Source: Actinernus sp. WN-2022
Lineage: Eukaryota; Cnidaria; Anthozoa; Actiniaria; Actinernidae
NCBI GenBank assembly: GCA_030867875.1
Contig: JAOWCC010000655.1
Location: 12,174,269-12,238,268 of the forward strand
Direction of reading: 5' to 3'
DNA length: 64,000 nucleotides
Position 1 is the first letter of the stretch. The number at the start of each line of letters is the position of its first letter. Below are positions 22,901 through 31,469 of this stretch, piece after piece. The notes under the pieces are model-generated. The model ran no database searches. It saw only the letters and a list, made by a program, of their open reading frames with translations, and was not told the DNA's origin. The position numbers and the translations under genes are program-made.

Positions 22901-23635
22901 CGCATCCTCTCATTAAGTGTACCGCTGACATCAGTACGTGATGACAAGATCTCACTCAATGCATGACGAGCATGGAAAATCAAGGTGCTTTAACTACATA
23001 CGAAAGACAACTTTTCTTGGTTTTCTCTTTTCTTTATTCTTTCTCAGTGATTCAAATTATTATTTTTATTATTACTTCCAAGTCCCAGCAGTTGCCCTGC
23101 TTGGTGGAAGCCAACTGGGGCAACTGGCCTGAAGATTTCAGTTGCCCAAGCCAAATTTTACATGCCCTGGGCAATAGGACACCCGTTAATTTTGAACCCT
23201 GTAACCATGCAGGGCCATGCTCTCGACAAGAAAAAATCACATTGCAGAACAAAAACAATGCAATTTGCTGGCAATGGGTTACTTACAAAATGTACATGTA
23301 GTGGAATACTCAGCACTGCTAGTTTTGAGCATAGATTATTAATCTTATTATAATGATCAGGGTTCTCAATCGGTATTTATTTGGATAGACAGCCACTAAT
23401 TTGCAAGAAGCAGCTACAATAATATTATTCATAAAAGTTGTCTAAGTCACAGAAATACAAACATGCATGAGTCTTGTTTCAAACAGGTATAGAATAAAGT
23501 AAGTACTGTATATAATATTATATGTATGGTAATTTACACATATATATAATAATTCTTACTGCGTTATTCAAAGGATGTGAAGTGCTGTTTTTCTCACCTT
23601 TCTTGTTCACCAAGAGATACAGCTGCACATGCCAT
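8209..23635 (-). CDS. HEPN-coiled coil-NACHT-LRR receptor-like gene (five exons, one frame break)
   Basis: I join five minus-strand coding exons: 23598-23635, 12521-12960, 12068-12151, 11587-11790 and 8209-10903. All have GT donors and AG acceptors. The reading phase agrees at every junction, and the total becomes a multiple of three if one missing base in the last exon is allowed. The product would be about 1150 residues: a DZIP3-like HEPN domain, a coiled coil, a NACHT NTPase with Walker A and B, and RI-type leucine-rich repeats. Known cnidarian NLRs of this build are thought to be cytoplasmic innate-immune sensors, but no ligand can be inferred. The first intron is 10.6 kb and full of transposons. 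The single-base frame break means this copy is either a pseudogene or carries a sequence error. Confidence 0.7.
11587..11790 (-). CDS. NLR exon 4: coiled-coil linker
   Basis: A CAACAG acceptor precedes and ACAG|GTAGGT follows this 204-base, phase 1-1 exon. It encodes a charged heptad-like helix (NDQLRNLHEDHEEI, KQSNEEMKRDNAEI, LSKLDVKLDEVCN) and a short polar linker. Such a coiled coil between the HEPN and NACHT parts would favour oligomerisation. The exon is too short and start-less to show as a free-standing ORF; the call rests on splice sites and phase. Confidence 0.65.
12068..12151 (-). CDS. NLR exon 3: short helical exon
   Basis: This 84-base phase 1-1 exon lies between a TTTTTAG acceptor and a GTGAGT donor. 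It encodes DSRKPWKELFLLLEQCLDHE followed by EILKAVNS, a leucine-rich amphipathic helix that leads into the coiled coil. The phase matches both neighbours: G from exon 2 plus AT completes an Asp codon. Confidence 0.6.
12521..12960 (-). CDS. NLR exon 2: DZIP3-like HEPN domain
   Basis: The exon has a TTTCGCAG acceptor and an AATG|GTAAGG donor. It encodes about 146 residues starting ENFFCLTLLLFRVGNDTLRQ, with LTAGGLKKLGHHEW and KWDLTILTQVLLHSS in the middle and LDKLRKMRNELICHATD near the end. This layout matches the DZIP3-type HEPN domain found at the N-terminus of many cnidarian NLR-like proteins. The RNELICH heptad fits the R-x(4-6)-H motif that forms the ribonuclease site of active HEPN domains. 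Whether this copy cuts RNA is not known; the domain may act only as an adaptor. Confidence 0.75.
13000..13773. mobile_element. MITE-like element with long imperfect inverted repeats
   Basis: About 160 bases at 13000-13165 match the reverse complement of 13615-13773. The shared word near the inner end is TTAAGGATCTTGGAATATGC (13138 region, complement near 13630). The outer ends share AAAGTCCTT(T)CGAAAT-like sequence. The interior has no ORF. The total length of about 770 bases and the lack of coding suggest a non-autonomous DNA transposon. Confidence 0.65.
14226..14795 (-). other. Unassigned open frame of 189 codons
   Basis: The frame is open on the minus strand, but its composition is unremarkable and no domain is recognised. 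The opposite strand also has readable short segments, including a Cys-rich run near 14290-14390. It lies in the large NLR intron beside repeats, so it is probably a decayed transposon segment or chance. Confidence 0.2.
15030..16165. mobile_element. Foldback-type transposon with repeat-built inverted termini
   Basis: The left arm holds degenerate tandem copies of a GGGTTCGCTC / GAGCAAACCC motif (15034-15172) followed by a unique 75-base segment (15176-15250). The right arm has the reverse complement of that segment (15986-16060) followed by the same motif array (16062-16160). The segments match closely over CAGCCGTCTCCTC, GTTCCTCC and GATAATGCCGT. Tandem-repeat-built inverted termini are the hallmark of foldback elements. 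The interior ORF at 15514-15765 (83 codons) is unrecognised. Confidence 0.7.
16525..16740. repeat. Hairpin element with telomere-like repeats in the loop
   Basis: The 5' arm GGGTGTAAAGTACAGGTCAG (from about 16529) continues with a CACAGGTCAGGTC repeat. It is mirrored at 16690-16737 as GACCTGACCTGTGACCTG followed by TACTTTACACCC. The loop at 16641-16672 contains two runs of GGTTAGGGTTAGG, the vertebrate and cnidarian type telomere unit. A related loop fragment (CTGTGAACCCTAGC) recurs near 24180-24200. Confidence 0.7.
17340..17380 (+). repeat. Isolated copy of the foldback motif
   Basis: GGGTTCGCTCGGGTTCGC recurs about 1.2 kb to the right of the foldback element and in the same orientation as part of its array. 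It may be a relic end of a second copy. Confidence 0.5.
17686..18097 (+). repeat. Left terminal and subterminal repeats of the DNA transposon
   Basis: Four direct copies of TGTTGCGGAYGTGAC start at about 17686, 17866, 18057 and 18079. The first and last extend to the full 19-base TIR word. Clustered short motifs of this kind usually act as transposase binding sites. Confidence 0.75.
18310..18382. other. Hairpin upstream of the transposon ORF
   Basis: TGGTCAGCAG near 18310 is complemented by CTGCTGACCA near 18372-18381. Inside lies a second stem, TGCTCTAT / ATAGAGCA. The nested hairpin sits about 60-130 bases 5' of the ORF start and could be a leader structure or a decayed tRNA-like sequence. 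Confidence 0.4.
18443..18988 (+). CDS. N-terminal basic part of the transposon protein (frame-broken)
   Basis: The open frame begins at 18416, but the Met at 18443 (MAKTSTERSKLFRKKL) is the more natural start. About 180 residues are very rich in Lys and Arg, with KDRERKRNERKK and ARERKRRSRIKQK, followed by LGKAIGKVKSHLPKSPRKR. This suggests a DNA-binding or nuclear-entry region. From about 18907 the sequence in the next frame reads VRQAPGKKDYVIQRQSGKKE and runs directly into the following ORF, so the last 27 codons of this frame are out of register. The two ORFs are best read as one protein broken by loss of one base near 18908-18912. Confidence 0.7.
   Translation: MAKTSTERSKLFRKKLREDVGKCSVFKAKDRERKRNERKKCKPLSEIELENIRKKARERKRRSRIKQKAQPQKSCSGEEENVHAYATPQALGKAIGKVKSHLPKSPRKRNAVIKKLATTSGLVIAKRKKSNSGGNKKVAAATITKVKEFYCKDYVSAKLLERKTMSFRGKVERKSIYRKGT
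18985..21468 (+). CDS. Putative transposase core fused to Ulp1/C48 protease
   Basis: The frame encodes 827 residues. Residues 45-95 hold paired Cys and His (CLCLYHEN, then C80, C87, C92, C95), suggesting a zinc-binding fold. A DDE-like core follows, with candidate acids D196 (VQVDFAENY), D282 (IFSDGPSSQFKNKY) and D321 (SHGKGAVDGIGGTIKR). An acidic stretch covers about residues 430-480. The C-terminus carries a Ulp1-type cysteine protease site: H621 (SAHWYLL), D638 (VLDSLAG), Q685 and C691 (QQDNDFDCGVF). Related long proteins with the DGIGG box recur in animals as uncharacterised repeats. The DDE assignment is inference; the protease triad is clear. The real N-terminus lies in the preceding frame. 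Confidence 0.8.
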   Translation: MMFSLREAHALFQKEHPGVKIGLSKFSSLRPVNVRLSSDTPRNVCLCLYHENIRLICDCLSKEVEGFPSYSGDFVDKFVCDSSSEECMLGRCQNCATYTWLDEMAESCEPSMCEQVSWNQWERVEVAIPAKKNKPSKVCKKTKKVYKEGTIKDVFESLGSKMPSFLEHVFIKRQQSSYFEERKSNLQQGEAIVQVDFAENYSCKYQDEIQSAHWNQEQITLFTVAVWTRNEATKDLTCESHVIVSDDLEHEKTSVVVFMSTVLEKFVKQKHPEVTNVYIFSDGPSSQFKNKYIVSILSKLDKIVHVQWNYFATSHGKGAVDGIGGTIKRLVWNAVSSRRAPHITDAKSFHEVATKLNSCVSVHLMEKKEIQDRATSLGLSKAFKEAVALPGISKFHCIEPQTNGFVQSKMYSTQGIVEKEMVPHVFPFDLEESGSDSDEADVSYTDEESNYADHEDIAISEDDETCSNADVVHEMSDIYNKDSEESFNNIYIKIDYGLPPHNKLLKCDSILSCYNVPLHTSCIVDGILSSHIKFQGNCIIDDNDLKSTIGGHTNSKENYLSNFVIDEYLTILKATCTTKKVSVISWEVFEKFVVKKIFAENENILNQDLILVPCNPVNSAHWYLLVAFPQIKVIAVLDSLAGDFVKPTAEVSIKKMWVLLKMFDSTLDEKEWHFAVNKPNDLPQQDNDFDCGVFVTLYARCFIDNSTMFVECASLQDLRKHMVAELHKQSLIAISPSIFPGQYYAVDYVNKFYIGRALETDDKVTKFKFLYSAGANKFDWPRSNDIESKHSSCVFYGPVTIMGNCPFEIAEIKEIATLFKYITRKAN
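21818..22139 (+). repeat. 160 bp tandem duplication in the transposon right end
   Basis: The unit at 21818-21980 is repeated at 21982-22139 with about 85 percent identity by eye. Shared words include CTTATTGCTATCATTAAATA and TTTGGAGATT. Each unit ends with an inverted GTCACGTCCGCAACACCAT motif, so the duplication multiplied the subterminal binding-type motif. Confidence 0.75.
22281..22299 (-). repeat. Right terminal inverted repeat of the DNA transposon
   Basis: AAATGTCACGTCCGCAACA is the exact reverse complement of the left end at 17686-17704. Confidence 0.8.
22622..22867 (-). CDS. Possible first exon of a TTF-type zinc-finger / hAT-related gene
   Basis: The frame begins MAGKITRFFSSKSDKEQQQD and continues through a polar linker to VRKFLPKWEKDFPWIQLTEG followed by KMFC. 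The KW-DFPW ... KMFC pattern is the start of the TTF-type zinc finger that precedes hAT-like transposase domains in ZNF862-like proteins. The reading frame leaves the family after KMFC, where a GTAACT donor-like site overlaps the Cys codon, so this may be exon 1 of a spliced gene or a truncated copy. The ATG sits in CAAAATGGCGGG, a YY1-type start context. No downstream exon was found. Confidence 0.4.
   Translation of the reverse strand: MAGKITRFFSSKSDKEQQQDKEPSDDFQPPAKKVSSNLTASKTYDSTSRVRKFLPKWEKDFPWIQLTEGKMFCNWPIPHET
23598..23635 (-). CDS. NLR exon 1: first coding exon (12 codons)
   Basis: A minus-strand ATG at 23633-23635 opens a 38-base frame reading MACAAVSLGEQE plus two bases, followed by a GTGAGA donor. 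Joining it to the HEPN exon restores an AGG codon and gives the junction EQERENFFCLTLL, which reads naturally. No competing in-phase first exon was found between 13.0 and 23.6 kb. The exon is short and 10.6 kb from exon 2, so transcript evidence would be decisive; the match could be chance. Confidence 0.5.
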
Positions 23636-23639
23636 GTGT

Positions 23640-24130
23640 AGAATCACTACTACATTAATCTGGAAATGCAAATCAAACAATCATTTATTGATACTTTTCA
23701 GTAATTTTACAATAACATATCAGAGAATGCTTTAAATAGCATGGTCTCAGTGCATACCTGCTAATTTCATACAATTGTAATTTATGATTGAATATTCATG
23801 CATGCATGTAAAAAAATAGTTACATGTAATTAACAAGCAACATGTGCATGTAGGTTTAAAATAGAAAATACATTTTTCATGTGTCCAGTTGTACATGTAC
23901 AAAAGGTGGTTTTAAAAGCTATCGACTGGATAAATCCCTTTCCAATGGATAATTATTTATTTAATGAACCTACATGTAGCTTATTTTATCCATACTGGAT
24001 AGGGAGTTTCTTATATCCAGTGGATAAGTATTAACCAAACTAGCTTATTTTTATTCAGGGATAAGGATTTATTCATTGGATAGCATTATCCGCCCTGGGA
24101 ATGAGTCACCTGACCTTGTGTCATTCAGAC
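23640..24130. repeat. Degenerate GGATAA-type repeat
   Basis: From about 23925 to 24090 the phrases CTGGATAAATCC, AATGGATAA, CCAGTGGATAAG and CATTGGATAGCATTATCC recur on both strands, giving a low-stability palindromic cluster. No ORF is present. Confidence 0.4.
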
Positions 24131-26130
24131 CCTACCCTGAATGAACTTCTATTGTGTTCTCTTTCTTCTTGTTTACGAGTCCTGTGAACCCTAGCCCTAG
24201 GCAGGGATTCAATATTGTTGATGGACAGAGAATTATACCTTATAATTTTTCAAAAAAATGTCCAATAGATTTTCAGCATGGCAGGATGACAATGCTGGTC
24301 TAATTGCTTTCTATTTCCTTTCCATTCAATGTTTTCTCTTACTAAAACCCTCACAGAAAAAAAAACATTCAAAAATCATAATCGATTTTCATTTATAGAA
24401 TTGCCATGATTAGTAAACACACTCATTCCCATTCAGGCACAAATAAACATAAATGTGAATTTAAAAAGCATGGATAATTATTTGAACTACATGTACATGT
24501 ACCATTCATGGTTTTGATTATTTCCATTACTGGGCTCTACATGTACATTATAACATTTGTAACTATTAAATAACCATTGCTGTTAATTCAAAAACACATT
24601 AAATGTTTATCTATTAAAACTACACGTACCGGACTGCATGACCATTCATACCCTGGTCCCAGAGGTTTTCTCTGTTGATTAGAGAGAGCTGTGAAGAGGC
24701 GATCAGCGAGCCGTGAGGAGGGAAGAGAGAGAGAACCTCTGGTAGTGGACGATCAGTTGACTGATCATACCACACCAATAGATTTGAACTATGGACAAGA
24801 TTTGTCCTTCCTCCCTGATTCGAGGAATATCTAATTACCTTAAAGCATTCTCCGATTGGCTGTTGTTTACTGACAGGGGACAGGGGTTGAGTTAGAAATT
24901 GCAATCAATGGGAATGAGATACTTACATTGTAACTGGAAAAGTGAACGTCAGTTTGTCACCCCAACATCGAAAAGCGAGAAAGTTTTTGATATGTTTGTT
25001 TCTTAAGTAATTTAACAAAGATATCTATGACTGTCGAATAGCAATTCACAATGGCATCACTGGCAGGGTGACTTGTACCCTGGTCACAGAGGTTTAATCC
25101 GTTCAGCTCAGAGAAAGGCTAGACATTGAGACCTCACCCTAACCTTTGAGCATTAATATAACGATACATATTCAAGGGAGGGGTGGGTGGGTAGTTTCCC
25201 AGAAATCGGGATTCAGCCAAAAAGTTTATGAATAATCCAGCAGTGGCAGAGTTGGAGCAAATCAACAGCAGGATTTCAAATTATATGTTCTGTTCTCTGA
25301 TCAACCGGAGAAAACTTCAGCTCTGGGACCTGGCTGGCCACTGTTTATGACCAACTTTAAATTAATCTGAATTTAGCACATCTCTCTTGTCGTTCACCTT
25401 TATATTCTTCTAGTTGAAATTGAACAGGCTTTTCATAAACTGCTCAAAATGCATTATTTACAAACTTTAGGTCAACTGAGGCATAAGTTATCAGACATGC
25501 TCTCAAGGGTATGCACTCATATTGCATGAGGTCAAAAGCTTAATAAATTTGCATGCAGAAATGAGTAAAAGTGAATCTCATCTAGATTGAGCTTGCAAAG
25601 TGGAATCTAAAACAGTATTGTAAAATAAGTAGGGTCCATATTAAAGCCTGAAGAAGATTGTCCGTGAATATCTTTGGGGCAATTAGAGCAGAAATAAAAC
25701 ATTTTGAAGTGCTTGTACTTGGTGTTGAAGAAATTGTTTCCATTCTGCAACGCACATATTCAAAATATTTCCTTTCTACTCCCTGGTTAAGTATTATTTT
25801 ACAACTACAACTTTTCCTTTCCTACTACCCCAAGACCAAAACACCACATGGAAGTTGTGTTGTGATTGGTGCTTCTTAATTAATATTGATGTTAATTGAC
25901 ACCTACAGTACCGCCCAGAAGTATGTTAATTTTTTTTGTGTGTAACGCACGCAAAACTGTGTGCGTGTACAGTAGTACATTGTACATGCAAATGAGCGTA
26001 GTACACGCATTTGCACGGAATTACACGCACATGAAGAGAAGTTAATTTTGTCTGGGGAATACACGATTACCATTTCGAACAATTGTTTGATTGTTTGTGT
26101 GTTCAACTTCCAAATAAAGCACAGCGGCAT
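24130..26130. other. Intergenic stretch with short CCAGAGGTT repeats
   Basis: No gene is recognised. CCCTGGTCCCAGAGGTT near 24653 and CCCTGGTCACAGAGGTT near 25079, with an inverted AACCTCTGGTAGTGG near 24735, match copies near 556 and 36727. This is a short interspersed family. The ORFs at 24620 and 25658 overlap repeats or lack any family. Confidence 0.4.
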
Positions 26131-26699
26131 GACTGACTAGTTCGCCAAAGTTGACTCCCGTCCAATTCATCACACACTTCAAGCTGCCGTCTTGTCTGTT
26201 TGTTCAATGACATTTAAGGCTGAACTCTCATTGTGCGACGGCAAAAGTTTATTTTCATCACAGACTTCAAGCTAGGGTCTTGTCTGTTTATTCTACAAGA
26301 AATGCTAATACTTCTGGCAAGAGTTTATTTTCCTTCACACTTCAAGCCAGCATCTTGTCTGTGTATTCTACAGCAAATGCTAATACTGCCGGCAAAAGTT
26401 TATTTGTGACCACACACGGGAAAATGTACATGTATGTACCTTCGTGTGAAAATCAAACGGCCTAAAAAGTCGCTCAAAGACCGTTTGGTGTCCGTTTGAA
26501 CATTTTGAGAAACCGTTCAAACGGTTTTATATAATTATATAACTTCGCGGGAAGTGCGATTTTATTGCATTGTAGTTTAAATCACCAAAGAGCTTCTCAA
26601 CTTTGCTGGCAAATGATAACATCTACTAAACAGAACATTCTGGGGTTCTTTCTATTTAATGTGGATCCGTTTTCAAAAGTAATGCATGTATCAATGTTA

Positions 26700-27130
26700 A
26701 GCTGCAGGGGGGGGGGGGGGGGCATCTCTGGCAGATGTGCGGCATTTGATCAATCTTGGCATCCCCACCCTGGGGAATTTGATAACAAGCTTTGCCCCAG
26801 GGTGTGGACATTTGAATTTGACCGCTTGAGGACCTTGTCCTAGTCTCTTGTTTCCCGAGTCGTCATGTTGGAAGGTATGAATTTCAAAAATGCATTTTCA
26901 TCTGTTTTCATTAAGTTAAAAAGAATGCTTCAAATTTGTTTGGGATCACCTCCAGTTCCCCCATTATCTCAGCTGTATATACATGTATATAGTTTAAGGA
27001 GGAATTTCGTTGGGGCAATTTGATCACAATTGACCATTATTTTTTTCTTTCCCCAGGGTGGGGAATTTTACCAAAAATTCTCGGAAAAAGTCAAATGCTG
27101 CACATCTGCCTGACCCCCCTCCCTCCGGCT
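26700..27130. mobile_element. Nested inverted-repeat element with CCCCACCCTGGGG ends
   Basis: A 20-base G run at about 26706 leads into GGCAGATGTGCGGCATTTGA and CCCCACCCTGGGGAATTT. The reverse complement of this series lies at 27050-27125, ending in C-rich sequence. The same CCCCACC..CCCCAGG words recur at 32836-32960. It appears to be a short DNA element inserted into the larger foldback element. Confidence 0.55.
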
Positions 27131-27476
27131 TAACACTGTTCCATGCATAATGAGGTCAGAGTTTTGAATTCTGCGACACAGAAGTGTGACATTTTCTGCG
27201 AACTGATTTGAATAATCAATGACTCCACAGTGTTTGTTTTGCTTCGAGATCGCACCAAATATTCTCAACAGGTAAAATGTTCTTTTCGAAATCGAGATGC
27301 TTACAGAATAAAACGTTTTGAAAGTTTTTACTTCATTTGTGTATCTGAACAGTTTCCACCTGGTGCGAAAAATGGTTTGAGTCCATTCAGTTTTAATTTG
27401 TTGTCTGTTAATATTAGCAGGAGTCGTACAAACCACATCAAACTTTTGCAGTTTTGACTTCATCACTTTGTTAAAT

Positions 27477-27685
27477 TGTTCGAACGTTTGGGCAAGTTGT
27501 TCGAATGCTTAGGGCAAGTTCGAACATTCAGGGCAATCCGTTTGAGTTTTAAATCAGACCGTTCGAACGCTTACATCAAGCCATTCGAATGCCTGTAGGA
27601 AATCGTTCAAAAATTTAGCGTGCCCATTCAATATTTTTTGCTGCATGACCGTTCGAACGTTTTGGGAAATCGTTCAAACGTTTTT
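27477..27685. repeat. Degenerate 30 bp tandem repeat, GTTCGAACG type
   Basis: About six imperfect units built on TTGTTCGAACGTTTGGGCAA follow one another, each with a TTCGAA palindrome. Related CGTTTGAACATTTTGAG units lie at 26480-26530 at the opposite end of the host element. Confidence 0.5.
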
Positions 27686-28139
27686 TTTTTAAAGCGTTTG
27701 TTGGCCGTTTGTTGCCAGGCAGTATTATCGTTTGCCATGGAATAAACAGACAAAGACAGCTTGCATGGCTCAGTTGAAAGCGTGAAACGAAAATAGACTT
27801 TTGCCGGAGCATTTGCCATGAAATAAACAGACAAGATGCTGGCTTGAAGTGTGAAACGAAAATAAACAGCTAAATCTTGAAAAGTTTCAGTGCATGAAGC
27901 GCTTGTCGTTTTAAGTTTCAATCATCACACAGAGGGCCACGTTGTAATAAATAAACAATTAAACAGTGTTTGTTGAAGTGTGCCAAATGAAAATAGACTC
28001 TAGCGGGCCGCTAAATCTTGAAAAGTTCAGTGCATGAAACGCCGCTTGTCGTGTTAAAGTTTCATCACACGGAGCCATGTTGTAATAAAATTAACAAACA
28101 GACAGTATTTATTTCAATGAAGATCATGCAGTTTAGGAC

Positions 28140-28620
28140 GGTGCCTACTATTGTCAGCGCGCACGCCGTTCTGCGCATCTTGCGTGCCGCGGGTCATCCC
28201 GCGAGACAGGCCATTTGCATAACTATTTTGAAAAAGCTGTGTTAATTGTGTAATTTTACAGACAGAAAGATGAAGGATTTTAAAATACGGTCGAAAGATA
28301 TGCTTGAGAAATGAACGATTTGGGAAATCTTTAAATTCCACTACACGGCCACGAAAGACAATTTTCAGCTGAAATGGTATTAAAACAGCCGACCATTTCA
28401 ATGATTTATCGTGGGAAGATGGTCGAAGAATCGTAGATTTAGGAGATTTACCCGACCAATTGAATGAAGGCTGTTTGGACTGCCATGAATCACTGCTGTC
28501 TTTTCGCCCAGCGCCTTGTGCTTTAGGCCTGTCGATGCTTTCGAGTTTCGTCAGTTTCTCCAAACATGGACTCGGCCGAGTATATACAATGTGTGAATAC
28601 GGTCAAATAAGCTTTGTGAA
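28140..28620. other. GC-richer stretch with unassigned 149-codon frame
   Basis: A short GC-rich island (28155-28210) sits in otherwise AT-rich DNA. The minus-strand frame 28114-28563 crosses it but shows no family motif. It could be the promoter-proximal part of a decayed gene. Confidence 0.2.
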
Positions 28621-28625
28621 AACGG

Positions 28626-28776
28626 GTAAGTAAGTAAGTAAGTAAGTAACTTTATTTAAGTGTCAAATGTATTTAGCTTTGCAACTAATTGGGGACACTA
28701 CTCCTACGATTTTACGTCCTTATCCGAGAAGACGTGAAGGTCTAACCATTTGCAGTTGTTTCACAAAGGCAGCACC

Positions 28777-28815
<39 letters not shown>

Positions 28816-28883
28816 CCGGGGTTTGAACCCGCGACCTCCCGCTCGACAGACCGGAGCTTAACCACTGAGCTAACCGGCAGGCG
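28626..28883 (-). mobile_element. tRNA-derived SINE, copy 1
   Basis: Read on the minus strand, the element starts with a tRNA-like head (GGTTAGCTCAGTGGTTAAG box A and GGGTTTGAACCCG-type box B). It continues with a body containing CTTCTCGGATAAGGACG and ends in AAATAAAGTTACTTAC with repeated TTAC units at 28626-28650. The copies at 44446-44705 and 54851-55107 share head and body. Confidence 0.85.
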
Positions 28884-28889
28884 GTAAAC

Positions 28890-30570
28890 CTCTTGGAAAT
28901 CCAAAGAAGAATGAAGAAGACAGGACTGTATGGGGTTTGAGCACAAAGGAAGCAGTAACAGCTTTGATTTTCAATGAAGAAAGTCGAAAGACGGGACTGA
29001 CTCTTTTCCCCACCGCCATCTTGAAAATCTCCCAGAATGCAATAAAAGAAACCAATTTTCAGACTTACTAGGGAGGCCTTGGTAAAAAATGTCAGTTTTT
29101 GAAAATAAAATTAGCGATAAAGAGGCTTACCGTCCACATAACTTTTTAAAACGCGTGGATACCCCCATTTTTTAGCTGACCCCCACGAGACTGACCCAAT
29201 GAGGCACTTGCAATGCTCTGAATTCAAAAATGTCAAGTGCCCCACAAATGCCGGGGTGGGGGAGTTATATGTGTAATAATAATAACTATTAACGTGTCTA
29301 AAGGTATTTAGCAAAAAAAAGGGAATTGGGGACACAAATTAAAGAGTAAATTAAAACAATCTATGTATCTACATGTATATCTATAATTAAAAAGGTAAAA
29401 CTGATGGATATACACATTCTTCTGTGACCTAATTCTAACTAAGTTGTAAATACATATATCTGTATCTGTATGTCTACATGTATCTGTGACTTAAAAACAT
29501 TGATAAAATAGAATAAAATAGAACAGTAGAAAATAGAAATAGTATAAAATAGAACCAGTATATTACATGTTGCTGTTATCATTGTGCTGAAGTGGACTTT
29601 CTCAGTTTTCTTCTGCTCAAGGCTGAATGATAGTTATTATTAATCTACTACATGTAGGCCCGGGATGTAGGCCTAATAGTAAATACTTATGCAAAGATAA
29701 AACACGTTTTATTCTTGGTTTCACTTCACAAAAAAGATGCACACACGTTTTATTCTAGTTTTCACTCAGTTTTTATTTCCGCATCTGCCCAGAGTATAAA
29801 GTCAGGTATTCAAAACTAATTTCAATCACTAAATCAGCAATTTACCTAGTGGCAATTTTCCTCTCGCAGTTCAAATTAATCTAGTAAATATTTCAGCAGT
29901 TGAATTTCGTCAAAGATTCTCCCGAACATCTGACCTGACATATCGTTCTTAAAAGCCTTCAGAATGTGTCTCTTCTTGATTTTTTTATCCAGACAGTTCA
30001 ACACGATGATTACTTACTTGACTGCAGCAACGGCAAGAATGACAAACTTGATTTTTAGCGATTTTTTCATCACTTTTTAGGCCGGTCTTTATATGGCCGA
30101 TCGAACAAAGCAACTCCATGGCCTCGTTGTGAATTTACTTCCGGTGAGATATGCTAGCCAATCAAATTTGACCTCGATATAGATTATCCCAGAGCCACAC
30201 AGCGGTCAAACGTCTGCGCATGCGTCAAAAGTCTTGCAACAACAACCTATTCAAAAACGAATTCAAAGCGAGCCGGCGGCCGTCACTGTTCACAAACCCG
30301 CTTTCAAACCTTGAGAACTTCTTTGGTAAATTACGATTTTTTTGGGTAAACTCACAGTTTGAAGTTTGTACAATTTTCCGTCGACTGTGAAAGTAAAAAG
30401 CTTAACTTTCACATATTTTTCTTAACTTTTGGGGGTAGAAGTTCACTGTAATATGTTTTAAGGTAAATTTGCGCAGGAAATACCAGACTAATACGCACGC
30501 GCAGACGTTTGACCGTTGTGTGTACCAGAGCTCTGTATCTTGGCGCTGGCCAGAAGATCGCGGGCTCTGG
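28890..30570. other. Intergenic stretch, nothing recognised
   Basis: It contains ATAGAATAAAATAGAA-type simple sequence near 29510-29560 and TACATGTA-rich stretches. No ORF shows a family motif. Confidence 0.35.
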
Positions 30571-30575
30571 GAACG

Positions 30576-30867
30576 AGATTGGTTTGAGACCTGGGATAGA
30601 ATGACAAATGGAGGGGGGAGGGGGAATAGCAGAAAGGAAAGACCTTAGCAAGCCGGCCAAGTTGATATGTAGGCTTAAACAGTTTAGGTTTGTATAAATC
30701 CCGGTATAAAGTTTAATACTCGAGTCAAATTTATTATGCAGTACACGCTACAAACATTTTTAGCGATTCTCTTTCCTTAGCTTACATACATTTTATACCG
30801 TAAGTTAACGGCTCGAATAATAAATCTACTCGATCGTATTGTATTCACTGTTGTTGTTTTTATTATA
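30576..30867 (+). repeat. 300 bp interspersed repeat, copy 1
   Basis: From TTTGAGACCTGGGATAGAAT to the TATTGTATTCACTGTTG end, the sequence is repeated at 39234-39528 with only scattered differences. The shared body includes AGCAAGCCGGCCAAGTTGAT and TACTCGAGTCAAATTTATTA. No coding potential is seen. A LINE tail is inserted exactly at its 3' edge. Confidence 0.75.
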
Positions 30868-31460
30868 CAATACAATATTCTTTATTTACAGAGGGAAGAC
30901 ACATTAACCTTACATAGTTATCTAACATGCGGCCCTAAATAAAATAAAATAACGTAATAAAAAGGAAAGAAAATATGGGAAAAAATTAACACACCAGCTA
31001 CAACATTACAAGATATAATAAATAATTGGAATCAATATAAAAAGAATTAATATGAAATAAAATAAAAAACAAATATACTTACTAGAAGACTATGCGCAAT
31101 GGAAGTGGCTATGCCATGGACGCGGCGCCAGAAATGCAGCAGCAGTGAAGCAAGAAGCGACAGTTATAGCAGAGGAGCAGCTCCTCTAGATAGTTAACAG
31201 AGGAGATGTGCGGAAGAAAAACGTTACGAAGCTTATGCTTAATTGAAGCCAGCCTGGTAGGCAAAGTAACAGAAGAGAGCGTAGTAGTAGATGTTGCAAG
31301 CTGCTTGAAGTCAGGATCCAAGGAATTGAAAAGAATGGCAGCGCTATAGGCCAGAGTGCGCTTACCAGAATTACTGGGAGGGTAACAGCGAGGTTATGCA
31401 TGCTGGCTCTGGTGCAGCGGCCAGAAGCTCTACGAGTAGTAAAGAGGAAATGGAACATGT
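30868..31460 (-). mobile_element. LINE 3' end (RT tail plus 3' UTR)
   Basis: On the minus strand the segment encodes GKRTLAYSAAILFNSLDP and, in the next frame, DFKQLATS and RLASIKHKLRNVFLP, the conserved WNSLP-type C-terminus of CR1/L2/Jockey-group polymerases. A 3' UTR follows and ends TCTGTAAATAAAGAATATTG. The UTR from about 31130 to 30868 is matched in direct sense at 48890-49172, which shows it is a family with a defined 3' end. Confidence 0.7.
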
Positions 31461-31469
31461 TCTTAAAAC

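Larger units (their letters stand above)
12961..23597 (-). other. Inferred NLR intron 1, transposon-rich
   Basis: If exon 1 is right, this 10.6 kb intron carries the inverted-repeat element at 13.0-13.8 kb, the foldback element at 15.0-16.2 kb, the telomere-like hairpin at 16.5-16.7 kb, the Ulp1-encoding transposon at 17.7-22.3 kb (opposite strand) and a zinc-finger-like ORF at 22.6-22.9 kb (same strand). Confidence 0.45.
26130..28115. mobile_element. Composite foldback element with 70 bp repeat-built arms
   Basis: The left arm (about 26150-26415) holds three degenerate units around CACTTCAAGC..CTTGTCTGT and GGCAAAAGTTTATTT. The right arm (about 27715-28115) holds the same units in reverse complement (ACAGACAAGATGCTGGCTTG, AAGTGTGAAACGAAAATA). 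The arms therefore form an inverted pair about 1.3 kb apart. The small ORFs in both arms (26280, 27615, 27628) simply translate the repeats. The interior carries a second nested element and a tandem array. Confidence 0.6.
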
